This document shows positions 1-8,359 of a stretch of DNA of 64,000 nt, piece by piece. Position 1 is the stretch's first letter, and every line of letters starts with the position of its first letter. The notes below the pieces were generated by a model, which worked only from the letters and a program-made list of their open reading frames with translations, made no database searches and was not told the origin of the DNA. A program made the translations under genes and the position numbers. The DNA comes from Chryseosolibacter histidinae (GTDB lineage Bacteria > Bacteroidota > Bacteroidia > Cytophagales > Cyclobacteriaceae): positions 1 through 64,000 of the forward strand of contig NZ_JAHESF010000019.1 in assembly GCF_018598225.1 (NCBI RefSeq), read 5' to 3'.

Positions 1-72
1 TTTTTTCCCCCGCACCCCGCCATCCGCGATTGCGTCGTGTCTCGTGGGCTCGGAGAGGTGTAGAAGAGACAG
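1..72. other. Sequencing adapter contamination at contig end (Illumina Nextera read 2)
   Basis: Bases 39-53 read GTCTCGTGGGCTCGG and bases 54-72 read AGAGGTGTAGAAGAGACAG. Together they match the 34-base Nextera transposase read-2 adapter with two T-to-G differences, both in the 19-base mosaic end. Bases 1-38 upstream are homopolymer-rich and belong to no recognisable gene. Genomic sequence starts at base 73. A reading frame that begins at base 44 is an adapter artefact joined to the gcvP 3' end. Confidence 0.95.
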
Positions 73-277
73 CCATACGGCAGCCGTGGTAACATCCGAT
101 AGCTGGACCAGACCTTATAGCAGACAAAAGGCCGCCTACCCGCTGCCCTATATCCGCGAAGCGAAGTTCTGGCCTTCTGTAAGCCGCGTGGATAACGCTT
201 ACGGCGACAGAAACCTTGTCTGCAGCTGTCTTCCCATTGAAGAATACACCGGCAAACCCGAGCCGTTGTCTGTATAA
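73..277 (+). CDS. gcvP: Glycine dehydrogenase (decarboxylating) P protein, C-terminal fragment
   Basis: This is the last 67 or so residues of the P protein of the glycine cleavage system, which decarboxylates glycine with pyridoxal phosphate and passes the aminomethyl group to GcvH. The visible segment contains [20 protein letters not shown], then [20 protein letters not shown] and CLPIEEY, the characteristic C-terminus of GcvP (E. coli has YGDRNLFCSC at the same place). The 5' part is missing because the contig begins here, and the codons before base 73 come from an adapter. The catalytic lysine and most of the protein (usually about 960 residues) are outside the window. A long hairpin follows the stop codon by 6 bases. 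Confidence 0.93.
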
Positions 278-283
278 CTATAA

Positions 284-317
284 AAGGATGACATCCTTCA
301 AAAAGGATGTCATCCTT
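284..317 (+). terminator. Hairpin after gcvP, 15-bp perfect stem
   Basis: AAGGATGACATCCTT (284-298) and AAGGATGTCATCCTT (303-317) are perfect reverse complements around a 4-base loop. Each arm is itself close to palindromic (AAGGATG/CATCCTT), so each could also fold alone or form a cruciform. There is no T-run after the stem, and the next start codon is 14 bases away, so simple intrinsic termination is not certain. It may act as an mRNA 3'-end stabiliser. Confidence 0.6.
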
Positions 318-331
318 GAAATTCAATTACA

Positions 332-793
332 ATGAGAAAGCTTGCAGTACTGATATCGTGTGTCTTTTTATCCCTGGCGGTACACGCACAGAAGAATTCC
401 TATAAAGGTTTTCCTTCCTTGGTCTGGCCGAAGCTTTATGACATTGAATTCGTGAAGTCCACTGACAAACTTGGCGAGTATGACAAGCCTGTGTTCAGCG
501 CAGCCGCAAAATCGCTCAACGGCAAAACCGTCACATTACCCGGCTACATCGTTCCGTTCGAAAATGGTATGAAGAGCAGCCACCTCATGTTATCATCCAT
601 GCCGCTCAACGCCTGTTTCTTCTGCGGTGTGGGTGGCCCCGAATCGGTGATTGAGGTCTTTTTAACGAAAGAGATCGCTTACACAGATAAACCCATGGAG
701 GTAAAAGGTGTGCTGAAGCTCAACGACAAAGATCCCGACAAGATGATCTATATCCTCGAAAAAGCCGAGATCACCGGTCCCGCCGAGTTATAA
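332..793 (+). CDS. Secreted DUF3299-like protein with CFFC motif
   Basis: A 153-residue protein with a signal peptide (residues 1-20, ending VHAQ). The mature part has a GKTVTLPGYIVPFE segment, then a CxxC motif at Cys95-Cys98 in CFFCGVGGPES, then a C-terminal LKLNDKDPDKMIYILEKAEI segment. The order, an OB-like strand with GYxxP followed by a Cys motif and a second strand pair ending in YxLxxA, recalls the DUF3299 family; that link is my inference from motif order. The paired cysteines suggest metal binding or a disulfide. A paralogue with the same layout lies at 3179-3607 on the other strand. Role unknown. Start chosen because it gives the signal peptide directly. Confidence 0.7.
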   Translation: MRKLAVLISCVFLSLAVHAQKNSYKGFPSLVWPKLYDIEFVKSTDKLGEYDKPVFSAAAKSLNGKTVTLPGYIVPFENGMKSSHLMLSSMPLNACFFCGVGGPESVIEVFLTKEIAYTDKPMEVKGVLKLNDKDPDKMIYILEKAEITGPAEL

Positions 794-871
794 ATACCTT
801 CAACAAGGTGATGTTATTGTGTCGGCGTTGTTAGTTCCTTTGCCAGGATTTTACATAACACTCAAACCGAT

Positions 872-1744
872 ATGAAGTACGTTCTGAAAACCTGTATGTT
901 CCTGTTACTGGGCATTGGCGTCTGTCATGCACAGGAGTTTTCAGATAAGGACCTGCAAAGCCTTGTCGAGGCAGAACGCACCTTCAGCCAGATGGCGAAA
1001 GAAAAAAATACCCGCGATGCCTTTATCACTTTTTTCAATGATGATGTGATCACCTCCGCTCCTGGTAAGGGCCCGATCAAAGGTAAAAAACACCTGGAAG
1101 AACAAGCTCCGAATGAAACCTGGCTGTATTGGTACCCCGTGTACTCAGACATTGCCGCCTCCGGCGATTTCGGATACAACACCGGGCCGTGGGAGTTCAG
1201 ACCCAAGCGCACGGATGAAACGCCGGTGGCCTTTGGCGAGTTTGTCAGCATCTGGAAAAAGAATGCCCAGGGAGAATGGAAGGTAGCCGTTGACATCGGC
1301 ATCTCGCACAAAGCACCGAAAACCACGCCGTCGTTAACAACCTCTGCCATCAAATTAAAGCCTTCGAAGCGCGTATCAAAAACGGGAAAAGATGAATTGC
1401 TGAAAGTTGAACAGAAGTTTATCAGCGACCTGGCCCAAAAAGGAAATGCTGCCTATGAGAAACAACTTTCTAACGAAGCACGACTCTATCGCGCAGGCCG
1501 GGAACCCATTACAACCAGCGCCGAAGTGCAACAATTTCTCCGCACGCAACAATCAAAAGTAACATACACTTTCGTGGATGGAGAGGCAGCATCATCCAAT
1601 GACCTCGCCTATGTCTACGGTAAAGCCTCCGTGGAGCTTGTTGTGGATGGCGTCACCAAAACCAGGCAATGCAGCTACATGCGTTTCTGGAAGAAAGAAG
1701 ACGGCAAACACTGGAAGATCGTACTCGACCTGCTCTCCGACTGA
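872..1744 (+). CDS. Secreted tandem NTF2-like (DUF4440/SnoaL-like) protein
   Basis: A 290-residue protein with a signal peptide (residues 1-20, ending CHAQ) and two similar halves. Residues about 27-150 (LVEAERTFSQMAKEKNTRDAF followed by aromatic and charged strands and FGEFVSIWKKNAQGEWKVAVD) and residues about 170-290 (LLKVEQKFISDLAQKG, then YMRFWKKEDGKHWKIVLDLLSD) each end in the W-x-K-x-x-x-G-x-W-K-I-V-x-D pattern typical of DUF4440/SnoaL-like NTF2 folds. Such domains form small cone-shaped pockets and often bind small molecules. No catalytic role can be assigned. It lies between the secreted CxxC protein and the convergent M28 peptidase and seems to be monocistronic. Confidence 0.75.
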   Translation: MKYVLKTCMFLLLGIGVCHAQEFSDKDLQSLVEAERTFSQMAKEKNTRDAFITFFNDDVITSAPGKGPIKGKKHLEEQAPNETWLYWYPVYSDIAASGDFGYNTGPWEFRPKRTDETPVAFGEFVSIWKKNAQGEWKVAVDIGISHKAPKTTPSLTTSAIKLKPSKRVSKTGKDELLKVEQKFISDLAQKGNAAYEKQLSNEARLYRAGREPITTSAEVQQFLRTQQSKVTYTFVDGEAASSNDLAYVYGKASVELVVDGVTKTRQCSYMRFWKKEDGKHWKIVLDLLSD

Positions 1745-1784
1745 TCTTCTCGAAGCCAGCAGCTCACAACTCAAAACTATTCCA

Positions 1785-3182
1785 CTACTCCAGCCCCATC
1801 TGATCGATCAGGTAGGTCAGGGCAGCCATGGCGGCAGCACCCAGCTCCAGCTCGCGTTTGTTCACCTTGTCGAAAGTGTCTTCCACCGTGTGGTGATAAG
1901 AGAAGTACCGCTGTGAATCCGGGAGATAGCCGATGAGCGGAACATTCAGGTTGGCCAGCGGGCCAATGTCGGCGCCACCACCTTCCTGGTCGAAGTCTGT
2001 GAGTCCGTAGGGCTCGAGCCAGGGTTTCCAGCTTCTGATCTTTGCTTTCACATTTTCAGGTGCGCTCATGGTGAAACCTCTCGGTGTAAATCCGCCGCGG
2101 TCAGACTCCATGGCCGCAATGTGTTTTTGTTTTTTACCACCTTTCAGTGCCTGTGCCTTCTCGGCCTGCTTTGCATATTCCGTGCCGCCGCGCAAACCAT
2201 TCTCCTCGTTCATGTACATCACCGCGCGGATGGTGCGTTTGGGTTTGTAGCCCAGCACTTTGAAAAGTCTCAATACTTCAATTGCCTGCACACAGCCGGC
2301 GCCATCGTCATGCGCACCCTGCCCCAGGTCCCACGAATCGAGATGGCCGCTCACCACAATGATCTCGTCAGGGTGCGTGCTTCCTTTTATTTCTCCGATC
2401 ACGTTAAAGGAAGGCGCATCGTCAAGCGTTACACAGTGTGTTTCGAGATACAACTGCAGGTCTTTTTCTTCTTTCAGCAATCTGCTGAGCAGCTCCGCGT
2501 CTTTGGTGCTGATGGCTACTGCCGGAATTTTAGGAATGTTGGGAGCGTAACGCAGTCCCCCGGTATGAGGATAAGCTTCGATGCCGGAGCCCATAGACCG
2601 CACGATAGCACCCACGGCACCGTACTTCGCTGCTTCAGACGGTCCCGCAGCACGCTGATCTACGGCGCCCATATACGCTGAGAATGTATTGATACGGGTG
2701 GCATCGAAGGCCCTGTTGAAGAACACGATCTTGCCCTGCACCCGCGTACCCAGCTGCCTGAGCTCTTCGAAATTCTTTACCTCCACGATGCCTGCGGTAA
2801 CACCCGAAGGTCCCGTTCCAACGGCACCGCCCAGCGCACACACTGAAAGTTCGAGGGTGCCCTGCTTTTTCGAGTTGATGACCCTGGCGATCTCCTGCTG
2901 TCCCCGTACCCAGTGCGGCACCATCACCGGCTGCAGCCAGACCGAGTCGACAAAATCTTCCATGGTATGACGCGACCACTCCACCGCGGCGGCGGCTCCG
3001 GGTGAGCCACTCAACCGGGCACCGATGCGCGTGGCAAGATATTCGAGCATGGAGTACGATTGCCCCTGCGTGAGCTCAAGGTCATACAGCGATTTGATGG
3101 TACCTTCATATTGCGATGAAGATTGGGCGCAGACTGAAAGACTGGAAGTTAAGACCAGCGCATACAGGAAGATTCTTTTCAT
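1785..3182 (-). CDS. Secreted M28 family zinc metallopeptidase
   Basis: A 465-residue exopeptidase-type protein with a signal peptide (residues 1-19). The order of parts is a protease-associated (PA)-like insert around residues 130-230 and an M28 catalytic domain from about 260. Metal ligands are visible: His280-x-Asp282 in GHLDSWD, Asp292/Asp293 in GAHDDGAG and Glu326/Glu327 in YMNEENGLRGG. M28 enzymes of this shape (carboxypeptidase Q-like) release amino acids from small peptides outside the cytoplasm. Its ATG overlaps the stop codon of the upstream CxxC protein gene (3179-3607) as ATGA, so the two are probably translated together. The 3' end converges on the NTF2-like gene. Confidence 0.88.
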   Translation of the reverse strand: MKRIFLYALVLTSSLSVCAQSSSQYEGTIKSLYDLELTQGQSYSMLEYLATRIGARLSGSPGAAAAVEWSRHTMEDFVDSVWLQPVMVPHWVRGQQEIARVINSKKQGTLELSVCALGGAVGTGPSGVTAGIVEVKNFEELRQLGTRVQGKIVFFNRAFDATRINTFSAYMGAVDQRAAGPSEAAKYGAVGAIVRSMGSGIEAYPHTGGLRYAPNIPKIPAVAISTKDAELLSRLLKEEKDLQLYLETHCVTLDDAPSFNVIGEIKGSTHPDEIIVVSGHLDSWDLGQGAHDDGAGCVQAIEVLRLFKVLGYKPKRTIRAVMYMNEENGLRGGTEYAKQAEKAQALKGGKKQKHIAAMESDRGGFTPRGFTMSAPENVKAKIRSWKPWLEPYGLTDFDQEGGGADIGPLANLNVPLIGYLPDSQRYFSYHHTVEDTFDKVNKRELELGAAAMAALTYLIDQMGLE

Positions 3183-3607
3183 GGTATCAGCGAAGCGGAT
3201 TTTAAAATGTAAATATGATGATCGGGATCACGGTCGTTGAGGAACAGAACGCCTTCCATGACTATCTGTTTTGTAGTGAATTTGATGCTCTGCTGGATCT
3301 CCGTTTCCACCACCGTCTCAGGCCCTGCTGCTCCGCAGAAATAGCAGATGTTAAAAGGCAGGGCAGACAACATGAACTTTCCCTTGCCTCCTGTTTCCTC
3401 CAGCGGTATCATATATCCTTTCAACCTGACCTTTTTGCCTTGAAAAGACTTCAGGTATTTGCTGAAGACCGGCCTTTCCACACTATAACCGTTCTTGTCG
3501 GTCTCGTTCACAAAGTGTACTTCCGCCAGCACATGCCAGAAGTTCTGCGGCTGGCCGGAAGCGTGGGCAAACCAAAAGAAGAGTGCGGGCAGAAGCAGAT
3601 TTTTCAT
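3179..3607 (-). CDS. Secreted DUF3299-like protein with CYFC motif, paralogue of 332-793
   Basis: A 142-residue protein with a signal peptide (residues 1-18). It shares the layout of the 332-793 protein: GKKVRLKGYMIPLE, a CxxC at Cys88-Cys91 in CYFCGAAGPETVVE, then MEGVLFLNDRDPDHHIYILKSA. Identity between the two is clear in these blocks and weak elsewhere, which fits an old duplication. It is the first gene of a two-gene minus-strand operon with the M28 peptidase, joined by a 3-base ATGA overlap. The cysteine pair may hold a metal or a disulfide; function is unknown. The upstream gap to 3748 is a divergent promoter region shared with the serine dehydratase gene. Confidence 0.7.
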   Translation of the reverse strand: MKNLLLPALFFWFAHASGQPQNFWHVLAEVHFVNETDKNGYSVERPVFSKYLKSFQGKKVRLKGYMIPLEETGGKGKFMLSALPFNICYFCGAAGPETVVETEIQQSIKFTTKQIVMEGVLFLNDRDPDHHIYILKSASLIP

Positions 3608-3747
3608 GAAGCTTCAATAATAGCGATAAGGTTTTTGGCTGCGATCAGGTGAACTAAATATTTTATTCAATCGTTTGAACTGAAGCAAAAAGCTTGTTTG
3701 GAATATTTTAATGATCGTACTTCGCCCCTGTAAATCACTGAATTGTT

Positions 3748-4653
3748 ATGGCCTTTCTGTTTGAATCGTTCGAGGATTGGAAAACCTACTGCCAGGAAAA
3801 GAACTTGTCGCTGTCGGCGGTGGTGATCGAGTATGAGCGCGAACAAAAGAACCGCACCGAAGCTGAGATCTGGGATGGCCTTGCCAAAGCCTGGGACGTG
3901 ATGAAAGACGCTGTGCGCACGGGCCTTGAAGAAGACATGACCTCGCGCTCGGGTATGATCAACAACGGCGCAAAAAAAGTATTTCGTTATCCCACCCCGG
4001 TGTTGTCAAAAGAATTCCAGCAGCTGATCGCCAGGGCGCTGGCAGCCAAGGAAGTGAACTCCTGCATGGGACGGATCGTAGCCGCACCGACGGCAGGCGC
4101 CAGTGGAATCATGCCAGGTGTGCTTTACACGCTTCAGGATATTCACAAGATCGATGACCGTAAAATTCTCGAAGCCATGCTGATCTCCGCGGGCATTGCG
4201 TTGATCATGGAGCAGAAAGCTTCCATTGCAGGTGCTGTAGGCGGATGCCAGGCAGAGACCGGAACAGCCGCCGCCATGGGTTCGGGCGCCATCGTTCACT
4301 GCCTCGGCGGCAACACAGACCAGGTTTTTAATGCAGTGGCCATCACCGTGCAGTGTATGCTCGGCCTGGTGTGCGATCCCGTGGCGGGCCTGGTAGAAGT
4401 TCCTTGTGTGGTACGCAACGCCAGCGCTGCCGCCATTGCCAACAGCTCGGCACAAATAGCCCTCGCCGATGTGAGCAGCGTGATCCCCGTAGACGAAGTG
4501 ATCGAAGCCATGGGAGAGATCGGCGCCAGCATGGAAACCCGTTATAAAGAAACTGCACTGGGTGGTCTCGCCGCGACGAAAACAGGTCAGGCCATCGCCA
4601 AAAAAGTACTGATCAGAGACATCGAAGTACTACCTGACGAAACAACACAGTAA
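3748..4653 (+). CDS. sdaAA: L-serine ammonia-lyase, iron-sulfur-dependent, alpha subunit
   Basis: A 301-residue catalytic subunit of the [4Fe-4S] L-serine dehydratase, which converts L-serine to pyruvate and ammonia in the cytoplasm. The family signature is present: SCMGRIVAAPTAGASGIMPG (residues about 105-124), QKASIAGAVGGCQAETG with Cys167, and CDPVAGLVEVPC with Cys209 and Cys220, the three cysteines expected to hold the cluster. The length fits the alpha-only form (about 290-300), so the regulatory beta domain found fused in E. coli SdaA is absent and no beta gene is nearby. The gene appears to stand alone. It is followed by a hairpin-forming repeat cluster at 4662-4758. Confidence 0.92.
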   Translation: MAFLFESFEDWKTYCQEKNLSLSAVVIEYEREQKNRTEAEIWDGLAKAWDVMKDAVRTGLEEDMTSRSGMINNGAKKVFRYPTPVLSKEFQQLIARALAAKEVNSCMGRIVAAPTAGASGIMPGVLYTLQDIHKIDDRKILEAMLISAGIALIMEQKASIAGAVGGCQAETGTAAAMGSGAIVHCLGGNTDQVFNAVAITVQCMLGLVCDPVAGLVEVPCVVRNASAAAIANSSAQIALADVSSVIPVDEVIEAMGEIGASMETRYKETALGGLAATKTGQAIAKKVLIRDIEVLPDETTQ

Positions 4654-4661
4654 AAAATCCA

Positions 4662-4758
4662 GGTTCCCGCAGATGCCGCAGTCCCGATAGCTATCGGGAT
4701 ACGCAGAAGCCTTTATTAAGTATGATCTGCGTTAATCAGCATGATCAGCGGGAAATGC
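4662..4758. repeat. CGCAGAT-type intergenic repeat with nested palindrome
   Basis: The element is bounded by TTCCCGC (4664-4670) and GCGGGAA (4748-4754), which are inverted copies. Inside are ACGCAGAA and ATCTGCGT, also inverted, and the 16-base palindrome CCCGATAGCTATCGGG at 4683-4698. A sister element lies at 59364-59444 and a half copy at 62936-62967. The 4662 and 59364 copies both run into ATGCAT on the right. It sits between the sdaAA stop codon and the end of the convergent gene at 4767. Confidence 0.8.
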
Positions 4759-4766
4759 ATTTAAAC

Positions 4767-5228
4767 TCACCCTGGTTTGATAAAATCAGGCAGCACCTCG
4801 TTGCCGAAAAAATAAATGGCCACGCTGAAAACCACTGACCAGACGGCCGCGCTGATGAACATATAAAAAATGATCTTTTCCTTGGGGCTTCCCGAGCTCA
4901 CGGCCAGTAATGTACCTCCGATAGGTGTAAGAATGAGGGGAGTCAGGAACGCGACACCCGGCAGGCCATACTTCTTCCAGATGGCAGCAAAGCGCTGATT
5001 ACTGGCAGCCGACCTGTTCTTTTTTTTGATAAACCTGTTGAGCACTTTTTCACGAAGCCAGTTTCCTGAATAGGTAAACAGGAACACCACCGTCATCATA
5101 CCAAACACCGTAGTGAGAATAGTGGTAACAAGGTTCAACCCGGCAGCATATCCACCCGTGGGCCCGAGTATGAACTTGAGCATACAGAAAAAATAAATTG
5201 GTATCGCTTTGAGGATCTCTTCCCACAT
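4767..5228 (-). CDS. Small multidrug export family membrane protein (PF06695-like)
   Basis: A 153-residue integral membrane protein with about four hydrophobic segments (residues about 5-25, 32-55, 88-110 and 123-145). The central KYGLPGVAFLTPLILTPIGG block and the overall length match the family named putative small multi-drug export protein (PF06695). That family name is historical and I know of no firm substrate. A basic stretch (LNRFIKKKNR) lies on the predicted cytoplasmic loop. It is 36 bases from the start of upp, which is transcribed the same way, but in this order the gene lies upstream of upp, so the two may share a transcript. Confidence 0.65.
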   Translation of the reverse strand: MWEEILKAIPIYFFCMLKFILGPTGGYAAGLNLVTTILTTVFGMMTVVFLFTYSGNWLREKVLNRFIKKKNRSAASNQRFAAIWKKYGLPGVAFLTPLILTPIGGTLLAVSSGSPKEKIIFYMFISAAVWSVVFSVAIYFFGNEVLPDFIKPG

Positions 5229-5264
5229 AAAAGTTCGTTAAAGCCAAACAAGACTTTTTACTTC

Positions 5265-5909
5265 TCAGAGTTTTGTTCCATAACTCAGATCACCTGCATC
5301 ACCCAATCCCGGCACAATGTAATACTGGTCGTTCAGCTTCTCATCCACGGCACAGGTCCAGAGCGAGAACGGGAGCATGAGATGTTTCTTCAGGTAAGCA
5401 ATGCCCTCCGGCGCCGCTACCAGTGAAACAATATGCAGGTGATAAGGTTTCCCGTTCCGCAAAATAGCGCTGACGCTGTCTGCAACTGACCGACCGGTGG
5501 CCAGCATCGGATCGATCAGGATCACGGTCTTACCTTCCAGTGAAGTAGTCGCAACATACTCCAGTTTTATTGTCAGGTGATTTTCATCTTCTTTCCTGAA
5601 AGCGCCGATAAATCCACTGTCGGCCTGATCAAAAAAATTCATGAATCCCTGAAAGAACGGGAGGCCTGCACGAAGAATGGTGATCATTACCGGCTGTTCC
5701 TTTAAAATGTTAATACGGCTTTTACCCAGTGGTGTAACAGCTTCGTGCGATGAATAGGTTAGTTTTTTTGACAGCTCGTACGCCATGATCTCTCCCAGCC
5801 TTTCCATGTTCTTTCTGAAGCGCATACGGTCTTGCTGCATACCGGCATCCCGCAATTGTAGCAGGAACTGGTTGGCGATCGTATCCTGGTCGTTGAGTAT
5901 AAAGATCAT
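5265..5909 (-). CDS. upp: Uracil phosphoribosyltransferase
   Basis: A 214-residue cytoplasmic enzyme of pyrimidine salvage that makes UMP from uracil and PRPP. The PRPP-binding loop is ILIDPMLATGRSV (residues about 130-142), and ITILRAGLPFFQGFMNFF matches the conserved RAG segment. The C-terminus LGDAGDLSYGTKL corresponds to the uracil-binding PGLGDAGDRxYGT motif. Length is normal for Upp (about 208-216). The gene is transcribed away from the peptidase gene at 6024, across a 114-base AT-rich divergent gap. Confidence 0.95.
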   Translation of the reverse strand: MIFILNDQDTIANQFLLQLRDAGMQQDRMRFRKNMERLGEIMAYELSKKLTYSSHEAVTPLGKSRINILKEQPVMITILRAGLPFFQGFMNFFDQADSGFIGAFRKEDENHLTIKLEYVATTSLEGKTVILIDPMLATGRSVADSVSAILRNGKPYHLHIVSLVAAPEGIAYLKKHLMLPFSLWTCAVDEKLNDQYYIVPGLGDAGDLSYGTKL

Positions 5910-6023
5910 GCAGTATCGTTTTTATAATAGAATTTTAATAAAGATAAAAAGAACCCCCTGCCGCAATCAAATTTTCGAAACATTGTTTGCATCAATAAGC
6001 GCAAAAAACAAGATTGCGCCGGT

Positions 6024-6935
6024 ATGGAATTATTGAAACAGCTTTGCGAGATCCATGCGCCTTCCGGCGAAGAGTATCGCATGAAAGATTTTTTACTGAA
6101 ATACATTCAGAAAGAAAAAAAACACTGGAAAGTGAAACCCGAGATCTATCACGGAGACGATTTCCAGGATTGTATCGTGCTGGCGTTTGGGAAACCACGC
6201 ACGGCTGTGTTCGCGCACATAGACAGCATCGGATTCACGGTCCGTTATTTCAACCAACTATTGCCGGTAGGAAGCCCCGATGCCGAAACAGGCACCATGC
6301 TTGTTGGCGAAGACTCGCTGGGACCTATCGAGTGTGAGCTCGACTTCGACAAAGACAATCACGCATTTTATAAATTCGGAAGGCAGATCGAACGCGGCAC
6401 AACCCTCACTTACAAGATCGATTTTCGCGAAGACAGATCCTTCATCCAAACACCTTACCTCGATAACCGCCTCGGTGTTTACATAGCGCTGAAGCTCGCC
6501 GAAACCCTGCAAGACGGTGTGATCGCCTTCAGTTGCTGGGAAGAGCATGGCGGAGGCTCCGTTCCTTACCTGGCCAAATTCATCTACGAAAAATGGCAGG
6601 TGAAACAAGCCCTCGTCTCGGACATCACCTGGGTTTCAGATGGTGTCGAGCACGGCAAGGGTGTTGCCATCTCCATGCGCGACCGCAATCTTCCCCGAAG
6701 ACTTTTTGTGAACCGCATCATCGAGATCGCCAGGAAAAGAAAGGTCGACTTCCAGCTCGAAGTAGAAGGTATGGGCTCCAGCGATGGCCGCGAGCTGCAG
6801 CTGTCGCCTTATCCGATCGACTGGTGCTTCGTAGGCGCACCGCAGCACGGCGCACACACCCCCGATGAGAAAGTGCACAAGAAGGATATCAAAAGTATGC
6901 TGGAGCTCTACACCTGGCTGATGAAAGACCTCTGA
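6024..6935 (+). CDS. M42/M20-like metallopeptidase (aminopeptidase)
   Basis: A 303-residue cytoplasmic peptidase of the M42 glutamyl-aminopeptidase type. It starts with [14 protein letters not shown], the classical M42/M20 opening. Likely metal ligands are His in [11 protein letters not shown] (residue about 64), Asp in TPYLDNRLG (about 149), Glu-Glu in SCWEEHGGG (about 175), Asp in SDITWVSDG, and His near the end in [14 protein letters not shown]. The protein is shorter than typical M42 enzymes (about 340-360), so part of the oligomerisation domain may be reduced. No operon partner is evident; the next gene begins 56 bases downstream with its own leader. Confidence 0.8.
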   Translation: MELLKQLCEIHAPSGEEYRMKDFLLKYIQKEKKHWKVKPEIYHGDDFQDCIVLAFGKPRTAVFAHIDSIGFTVRYFNQLLPVGSPDAETGTMLVGEDSLGPIECELDFDKDNHAFYKFGRQIERGTTLTYKIDFREDRSFIQTPYLDNRLGVYIALKLAETLQDGVIAFSCWEEHGGGSVPYLAKFIYEKWQVKQALVSDITWVSDGVEHGKGVAISMRDRNLPRRLFVNRIIEIARKRKVDFQLEVEGMGSSDGRELQLSPYPIDWCFVGAPQHGAHTPDEKVHKKDIKSMLELYTWLMKDL

Positions 6936-6991
6936 GCCTGATACGCCTTCTTCTTAAATTGTGATTCAACGTCCTTAAAACCGTAAGCAAC

Positions 6992-8350
6992 ATGAAACCA
7001 TCACGCAGATCGTTCCTCAAAACAACCGCCATGGCCGGTGCCGGTATTTCCATCATACCCTCCGGCGTTCTCTTCTCCAAAGACAAAGATCCCAAAGTGA
7101 AGCTCGGATTCATCGGCGTGGGCCTGCGCGGGCAAAGTCACCTGGAGCTTGCCCTGAGAAGAAGCGATACCGAAGTGGTGGCGATATGCGATGTACAGCA
7201 ACGTATGATCGACATGAGCAAAGAGCTTGTGAAAAAATCAGGAAAGCCGATGCCGCAGATCATCATGGATGGACCTTACGGATACAAGAAGCTGCTGGAG
7301 AACAAGGATATCGATGCTGTGGTGATCGCCACTCCATGGGAATGGCACACCGTGATGTGTCTCGACTCCATGAACGCGGGAAAATATACAGCCTGCGAAG
7401 TGATCACCGGCATGACCGTGGAAGAATGCTGGCAGCTGGTGCATACCTCCGAGCGTACACGCAAGCCGTTGATGATGCTGGAGAATGTCTGCTACCGCCG
7501 CGATGTGATGGCTGTGCTGAACATGGTAAGACAAAATGTATTCGGTGAGATCATCCACCTGCAGGGCGGCTACCAGCACGATCTGCGCGAAGTGAAATTC
7601 AACGACGGCAACAAAGCTTACGGAGGCGGCGCCGAGTTCGGAGAGAAAGCGTTCTCCGAAGCACAGTGGCGCACACTGCACTCCGTAAACCGCAACGGAG
7701 ACCTCTATCCTACCCATGGCATCGGGCCCATCGCCTCCATGATCAACATCAACCGCGGCAACCGTTTCACCGAGCTCGTTTCTTTTTCCACCAAAGCACG
7801 CGGCCTTCACAACTACGTGGTGAAAACCGCGGGCGAAGATCACCCCAACGCCAAAGTCAACTTCAAGCTCGGCGACATCGTCACCACCATGATCAAGTGC
7901 GCCAATGAAGAAACTATTTTACTGCAGCACGACACCAATCTTCCGCGGCCCTATTCGCTGGGCTTCCGCGTGCAGGGAACGAAGGGAATATGGATGGATG
8001 TGAATAAATCCATTTACGTTGAAGGCGAGAGCAAGGAAGCGCATCGCTGGGAAGACGCGAAGGCGTGGCTTGACAAGTACGATCACCCGCTCTGGAAAAA
8101 ATACGGTAACGATGCTGCCGGCGCCGGCCATGGTGGCATGGATTGGTTTGTGCTGAACGCCTTCGTCGAAGCCGTGAAAAGGAAAGCGCCCACACCACAG
8201 GATGTCTACGATGCCGTGACCTGGAGCGTGATCACACCGCTGTCTGAGACCTCCATCCGGCTGGGCGGCGAAACTGTTGACTTTCCTGACTTCACGCAAG
8301 GCCAATGGATGTACAGGAAGAATGATTTCGCGTTGGACGACACGTATTGA
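6992..8350 (+). CDS. Gfo/Idh/MocA oxidoreductase, GH109 (alpha-N-acetylgalactosaminidase)-like, Tat-exported
   Basis: A 452-residue protein with a twin-arginine signal (SRRSFLKTTAMAGAG, residues 4-18). The Rossmann nucleotide-binding segment is LGFIGVGLRGQSHLEL. It shares long blocks with family GH109 glycosidases: TPWEWHT, LENVCYRRDVMAVLNMVR, GYQHDLREVKFN, LYPTHGIGP, INRGNR, KARGLHNY, PRPYSLGFRVQGT, DKYDHPLWK and AGHGGMD. GH109 enzymes hydrolyse alpha-linked N-acetylgalactosamine by a mechanism that uses tightly bound NAD. The family match is strong; the substrate of this copy is inferred. The neighbours are unrelated housekeeping genes, so context gives no polysaccharide-utilisation clue. 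Confidence 0.88.
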   Translation: MKPSRRSFLKTTAMAGAGISIIPSGVLFSKDKDPKVKLGFIGVGLRGQSHLELALRRSDTEVVAICDVQQRMIDMSKELVKKSGKPMPQIIMDGPYGYKKLLENKDIDAVVIATPWEWHTVMCLDSMNAGKYTACEVITGMTVEECWQLVHTSERTRKPLMMLENVCYRRDVMAVLNMVRQNVFGEIIHLQGGYQHDLREVKFNDGNKAYGGGAEFGEKAFSEAQWRTLHSVNRNGDLYPTHGIGPIASMININRGNRFTELVSFSTKARGLHNYVVKTAGEDHPNAKVNFKLGDIVTTMIKCANEETILLQHDTNLPRPYSLGFRVQGTKGIWMDVNKSIYVEGESKEAHRWEDAKAWLDKYDHPLWKKYGNDAAGAGHGGMDWFVLNAFVEAVKRKAPTPQDVYDAVTWSVITPLSETSIRLGGETVDFPDFTQGQWMYRKNDFALDDTY

Positions 8351-8359
8351 AATTTCTGT

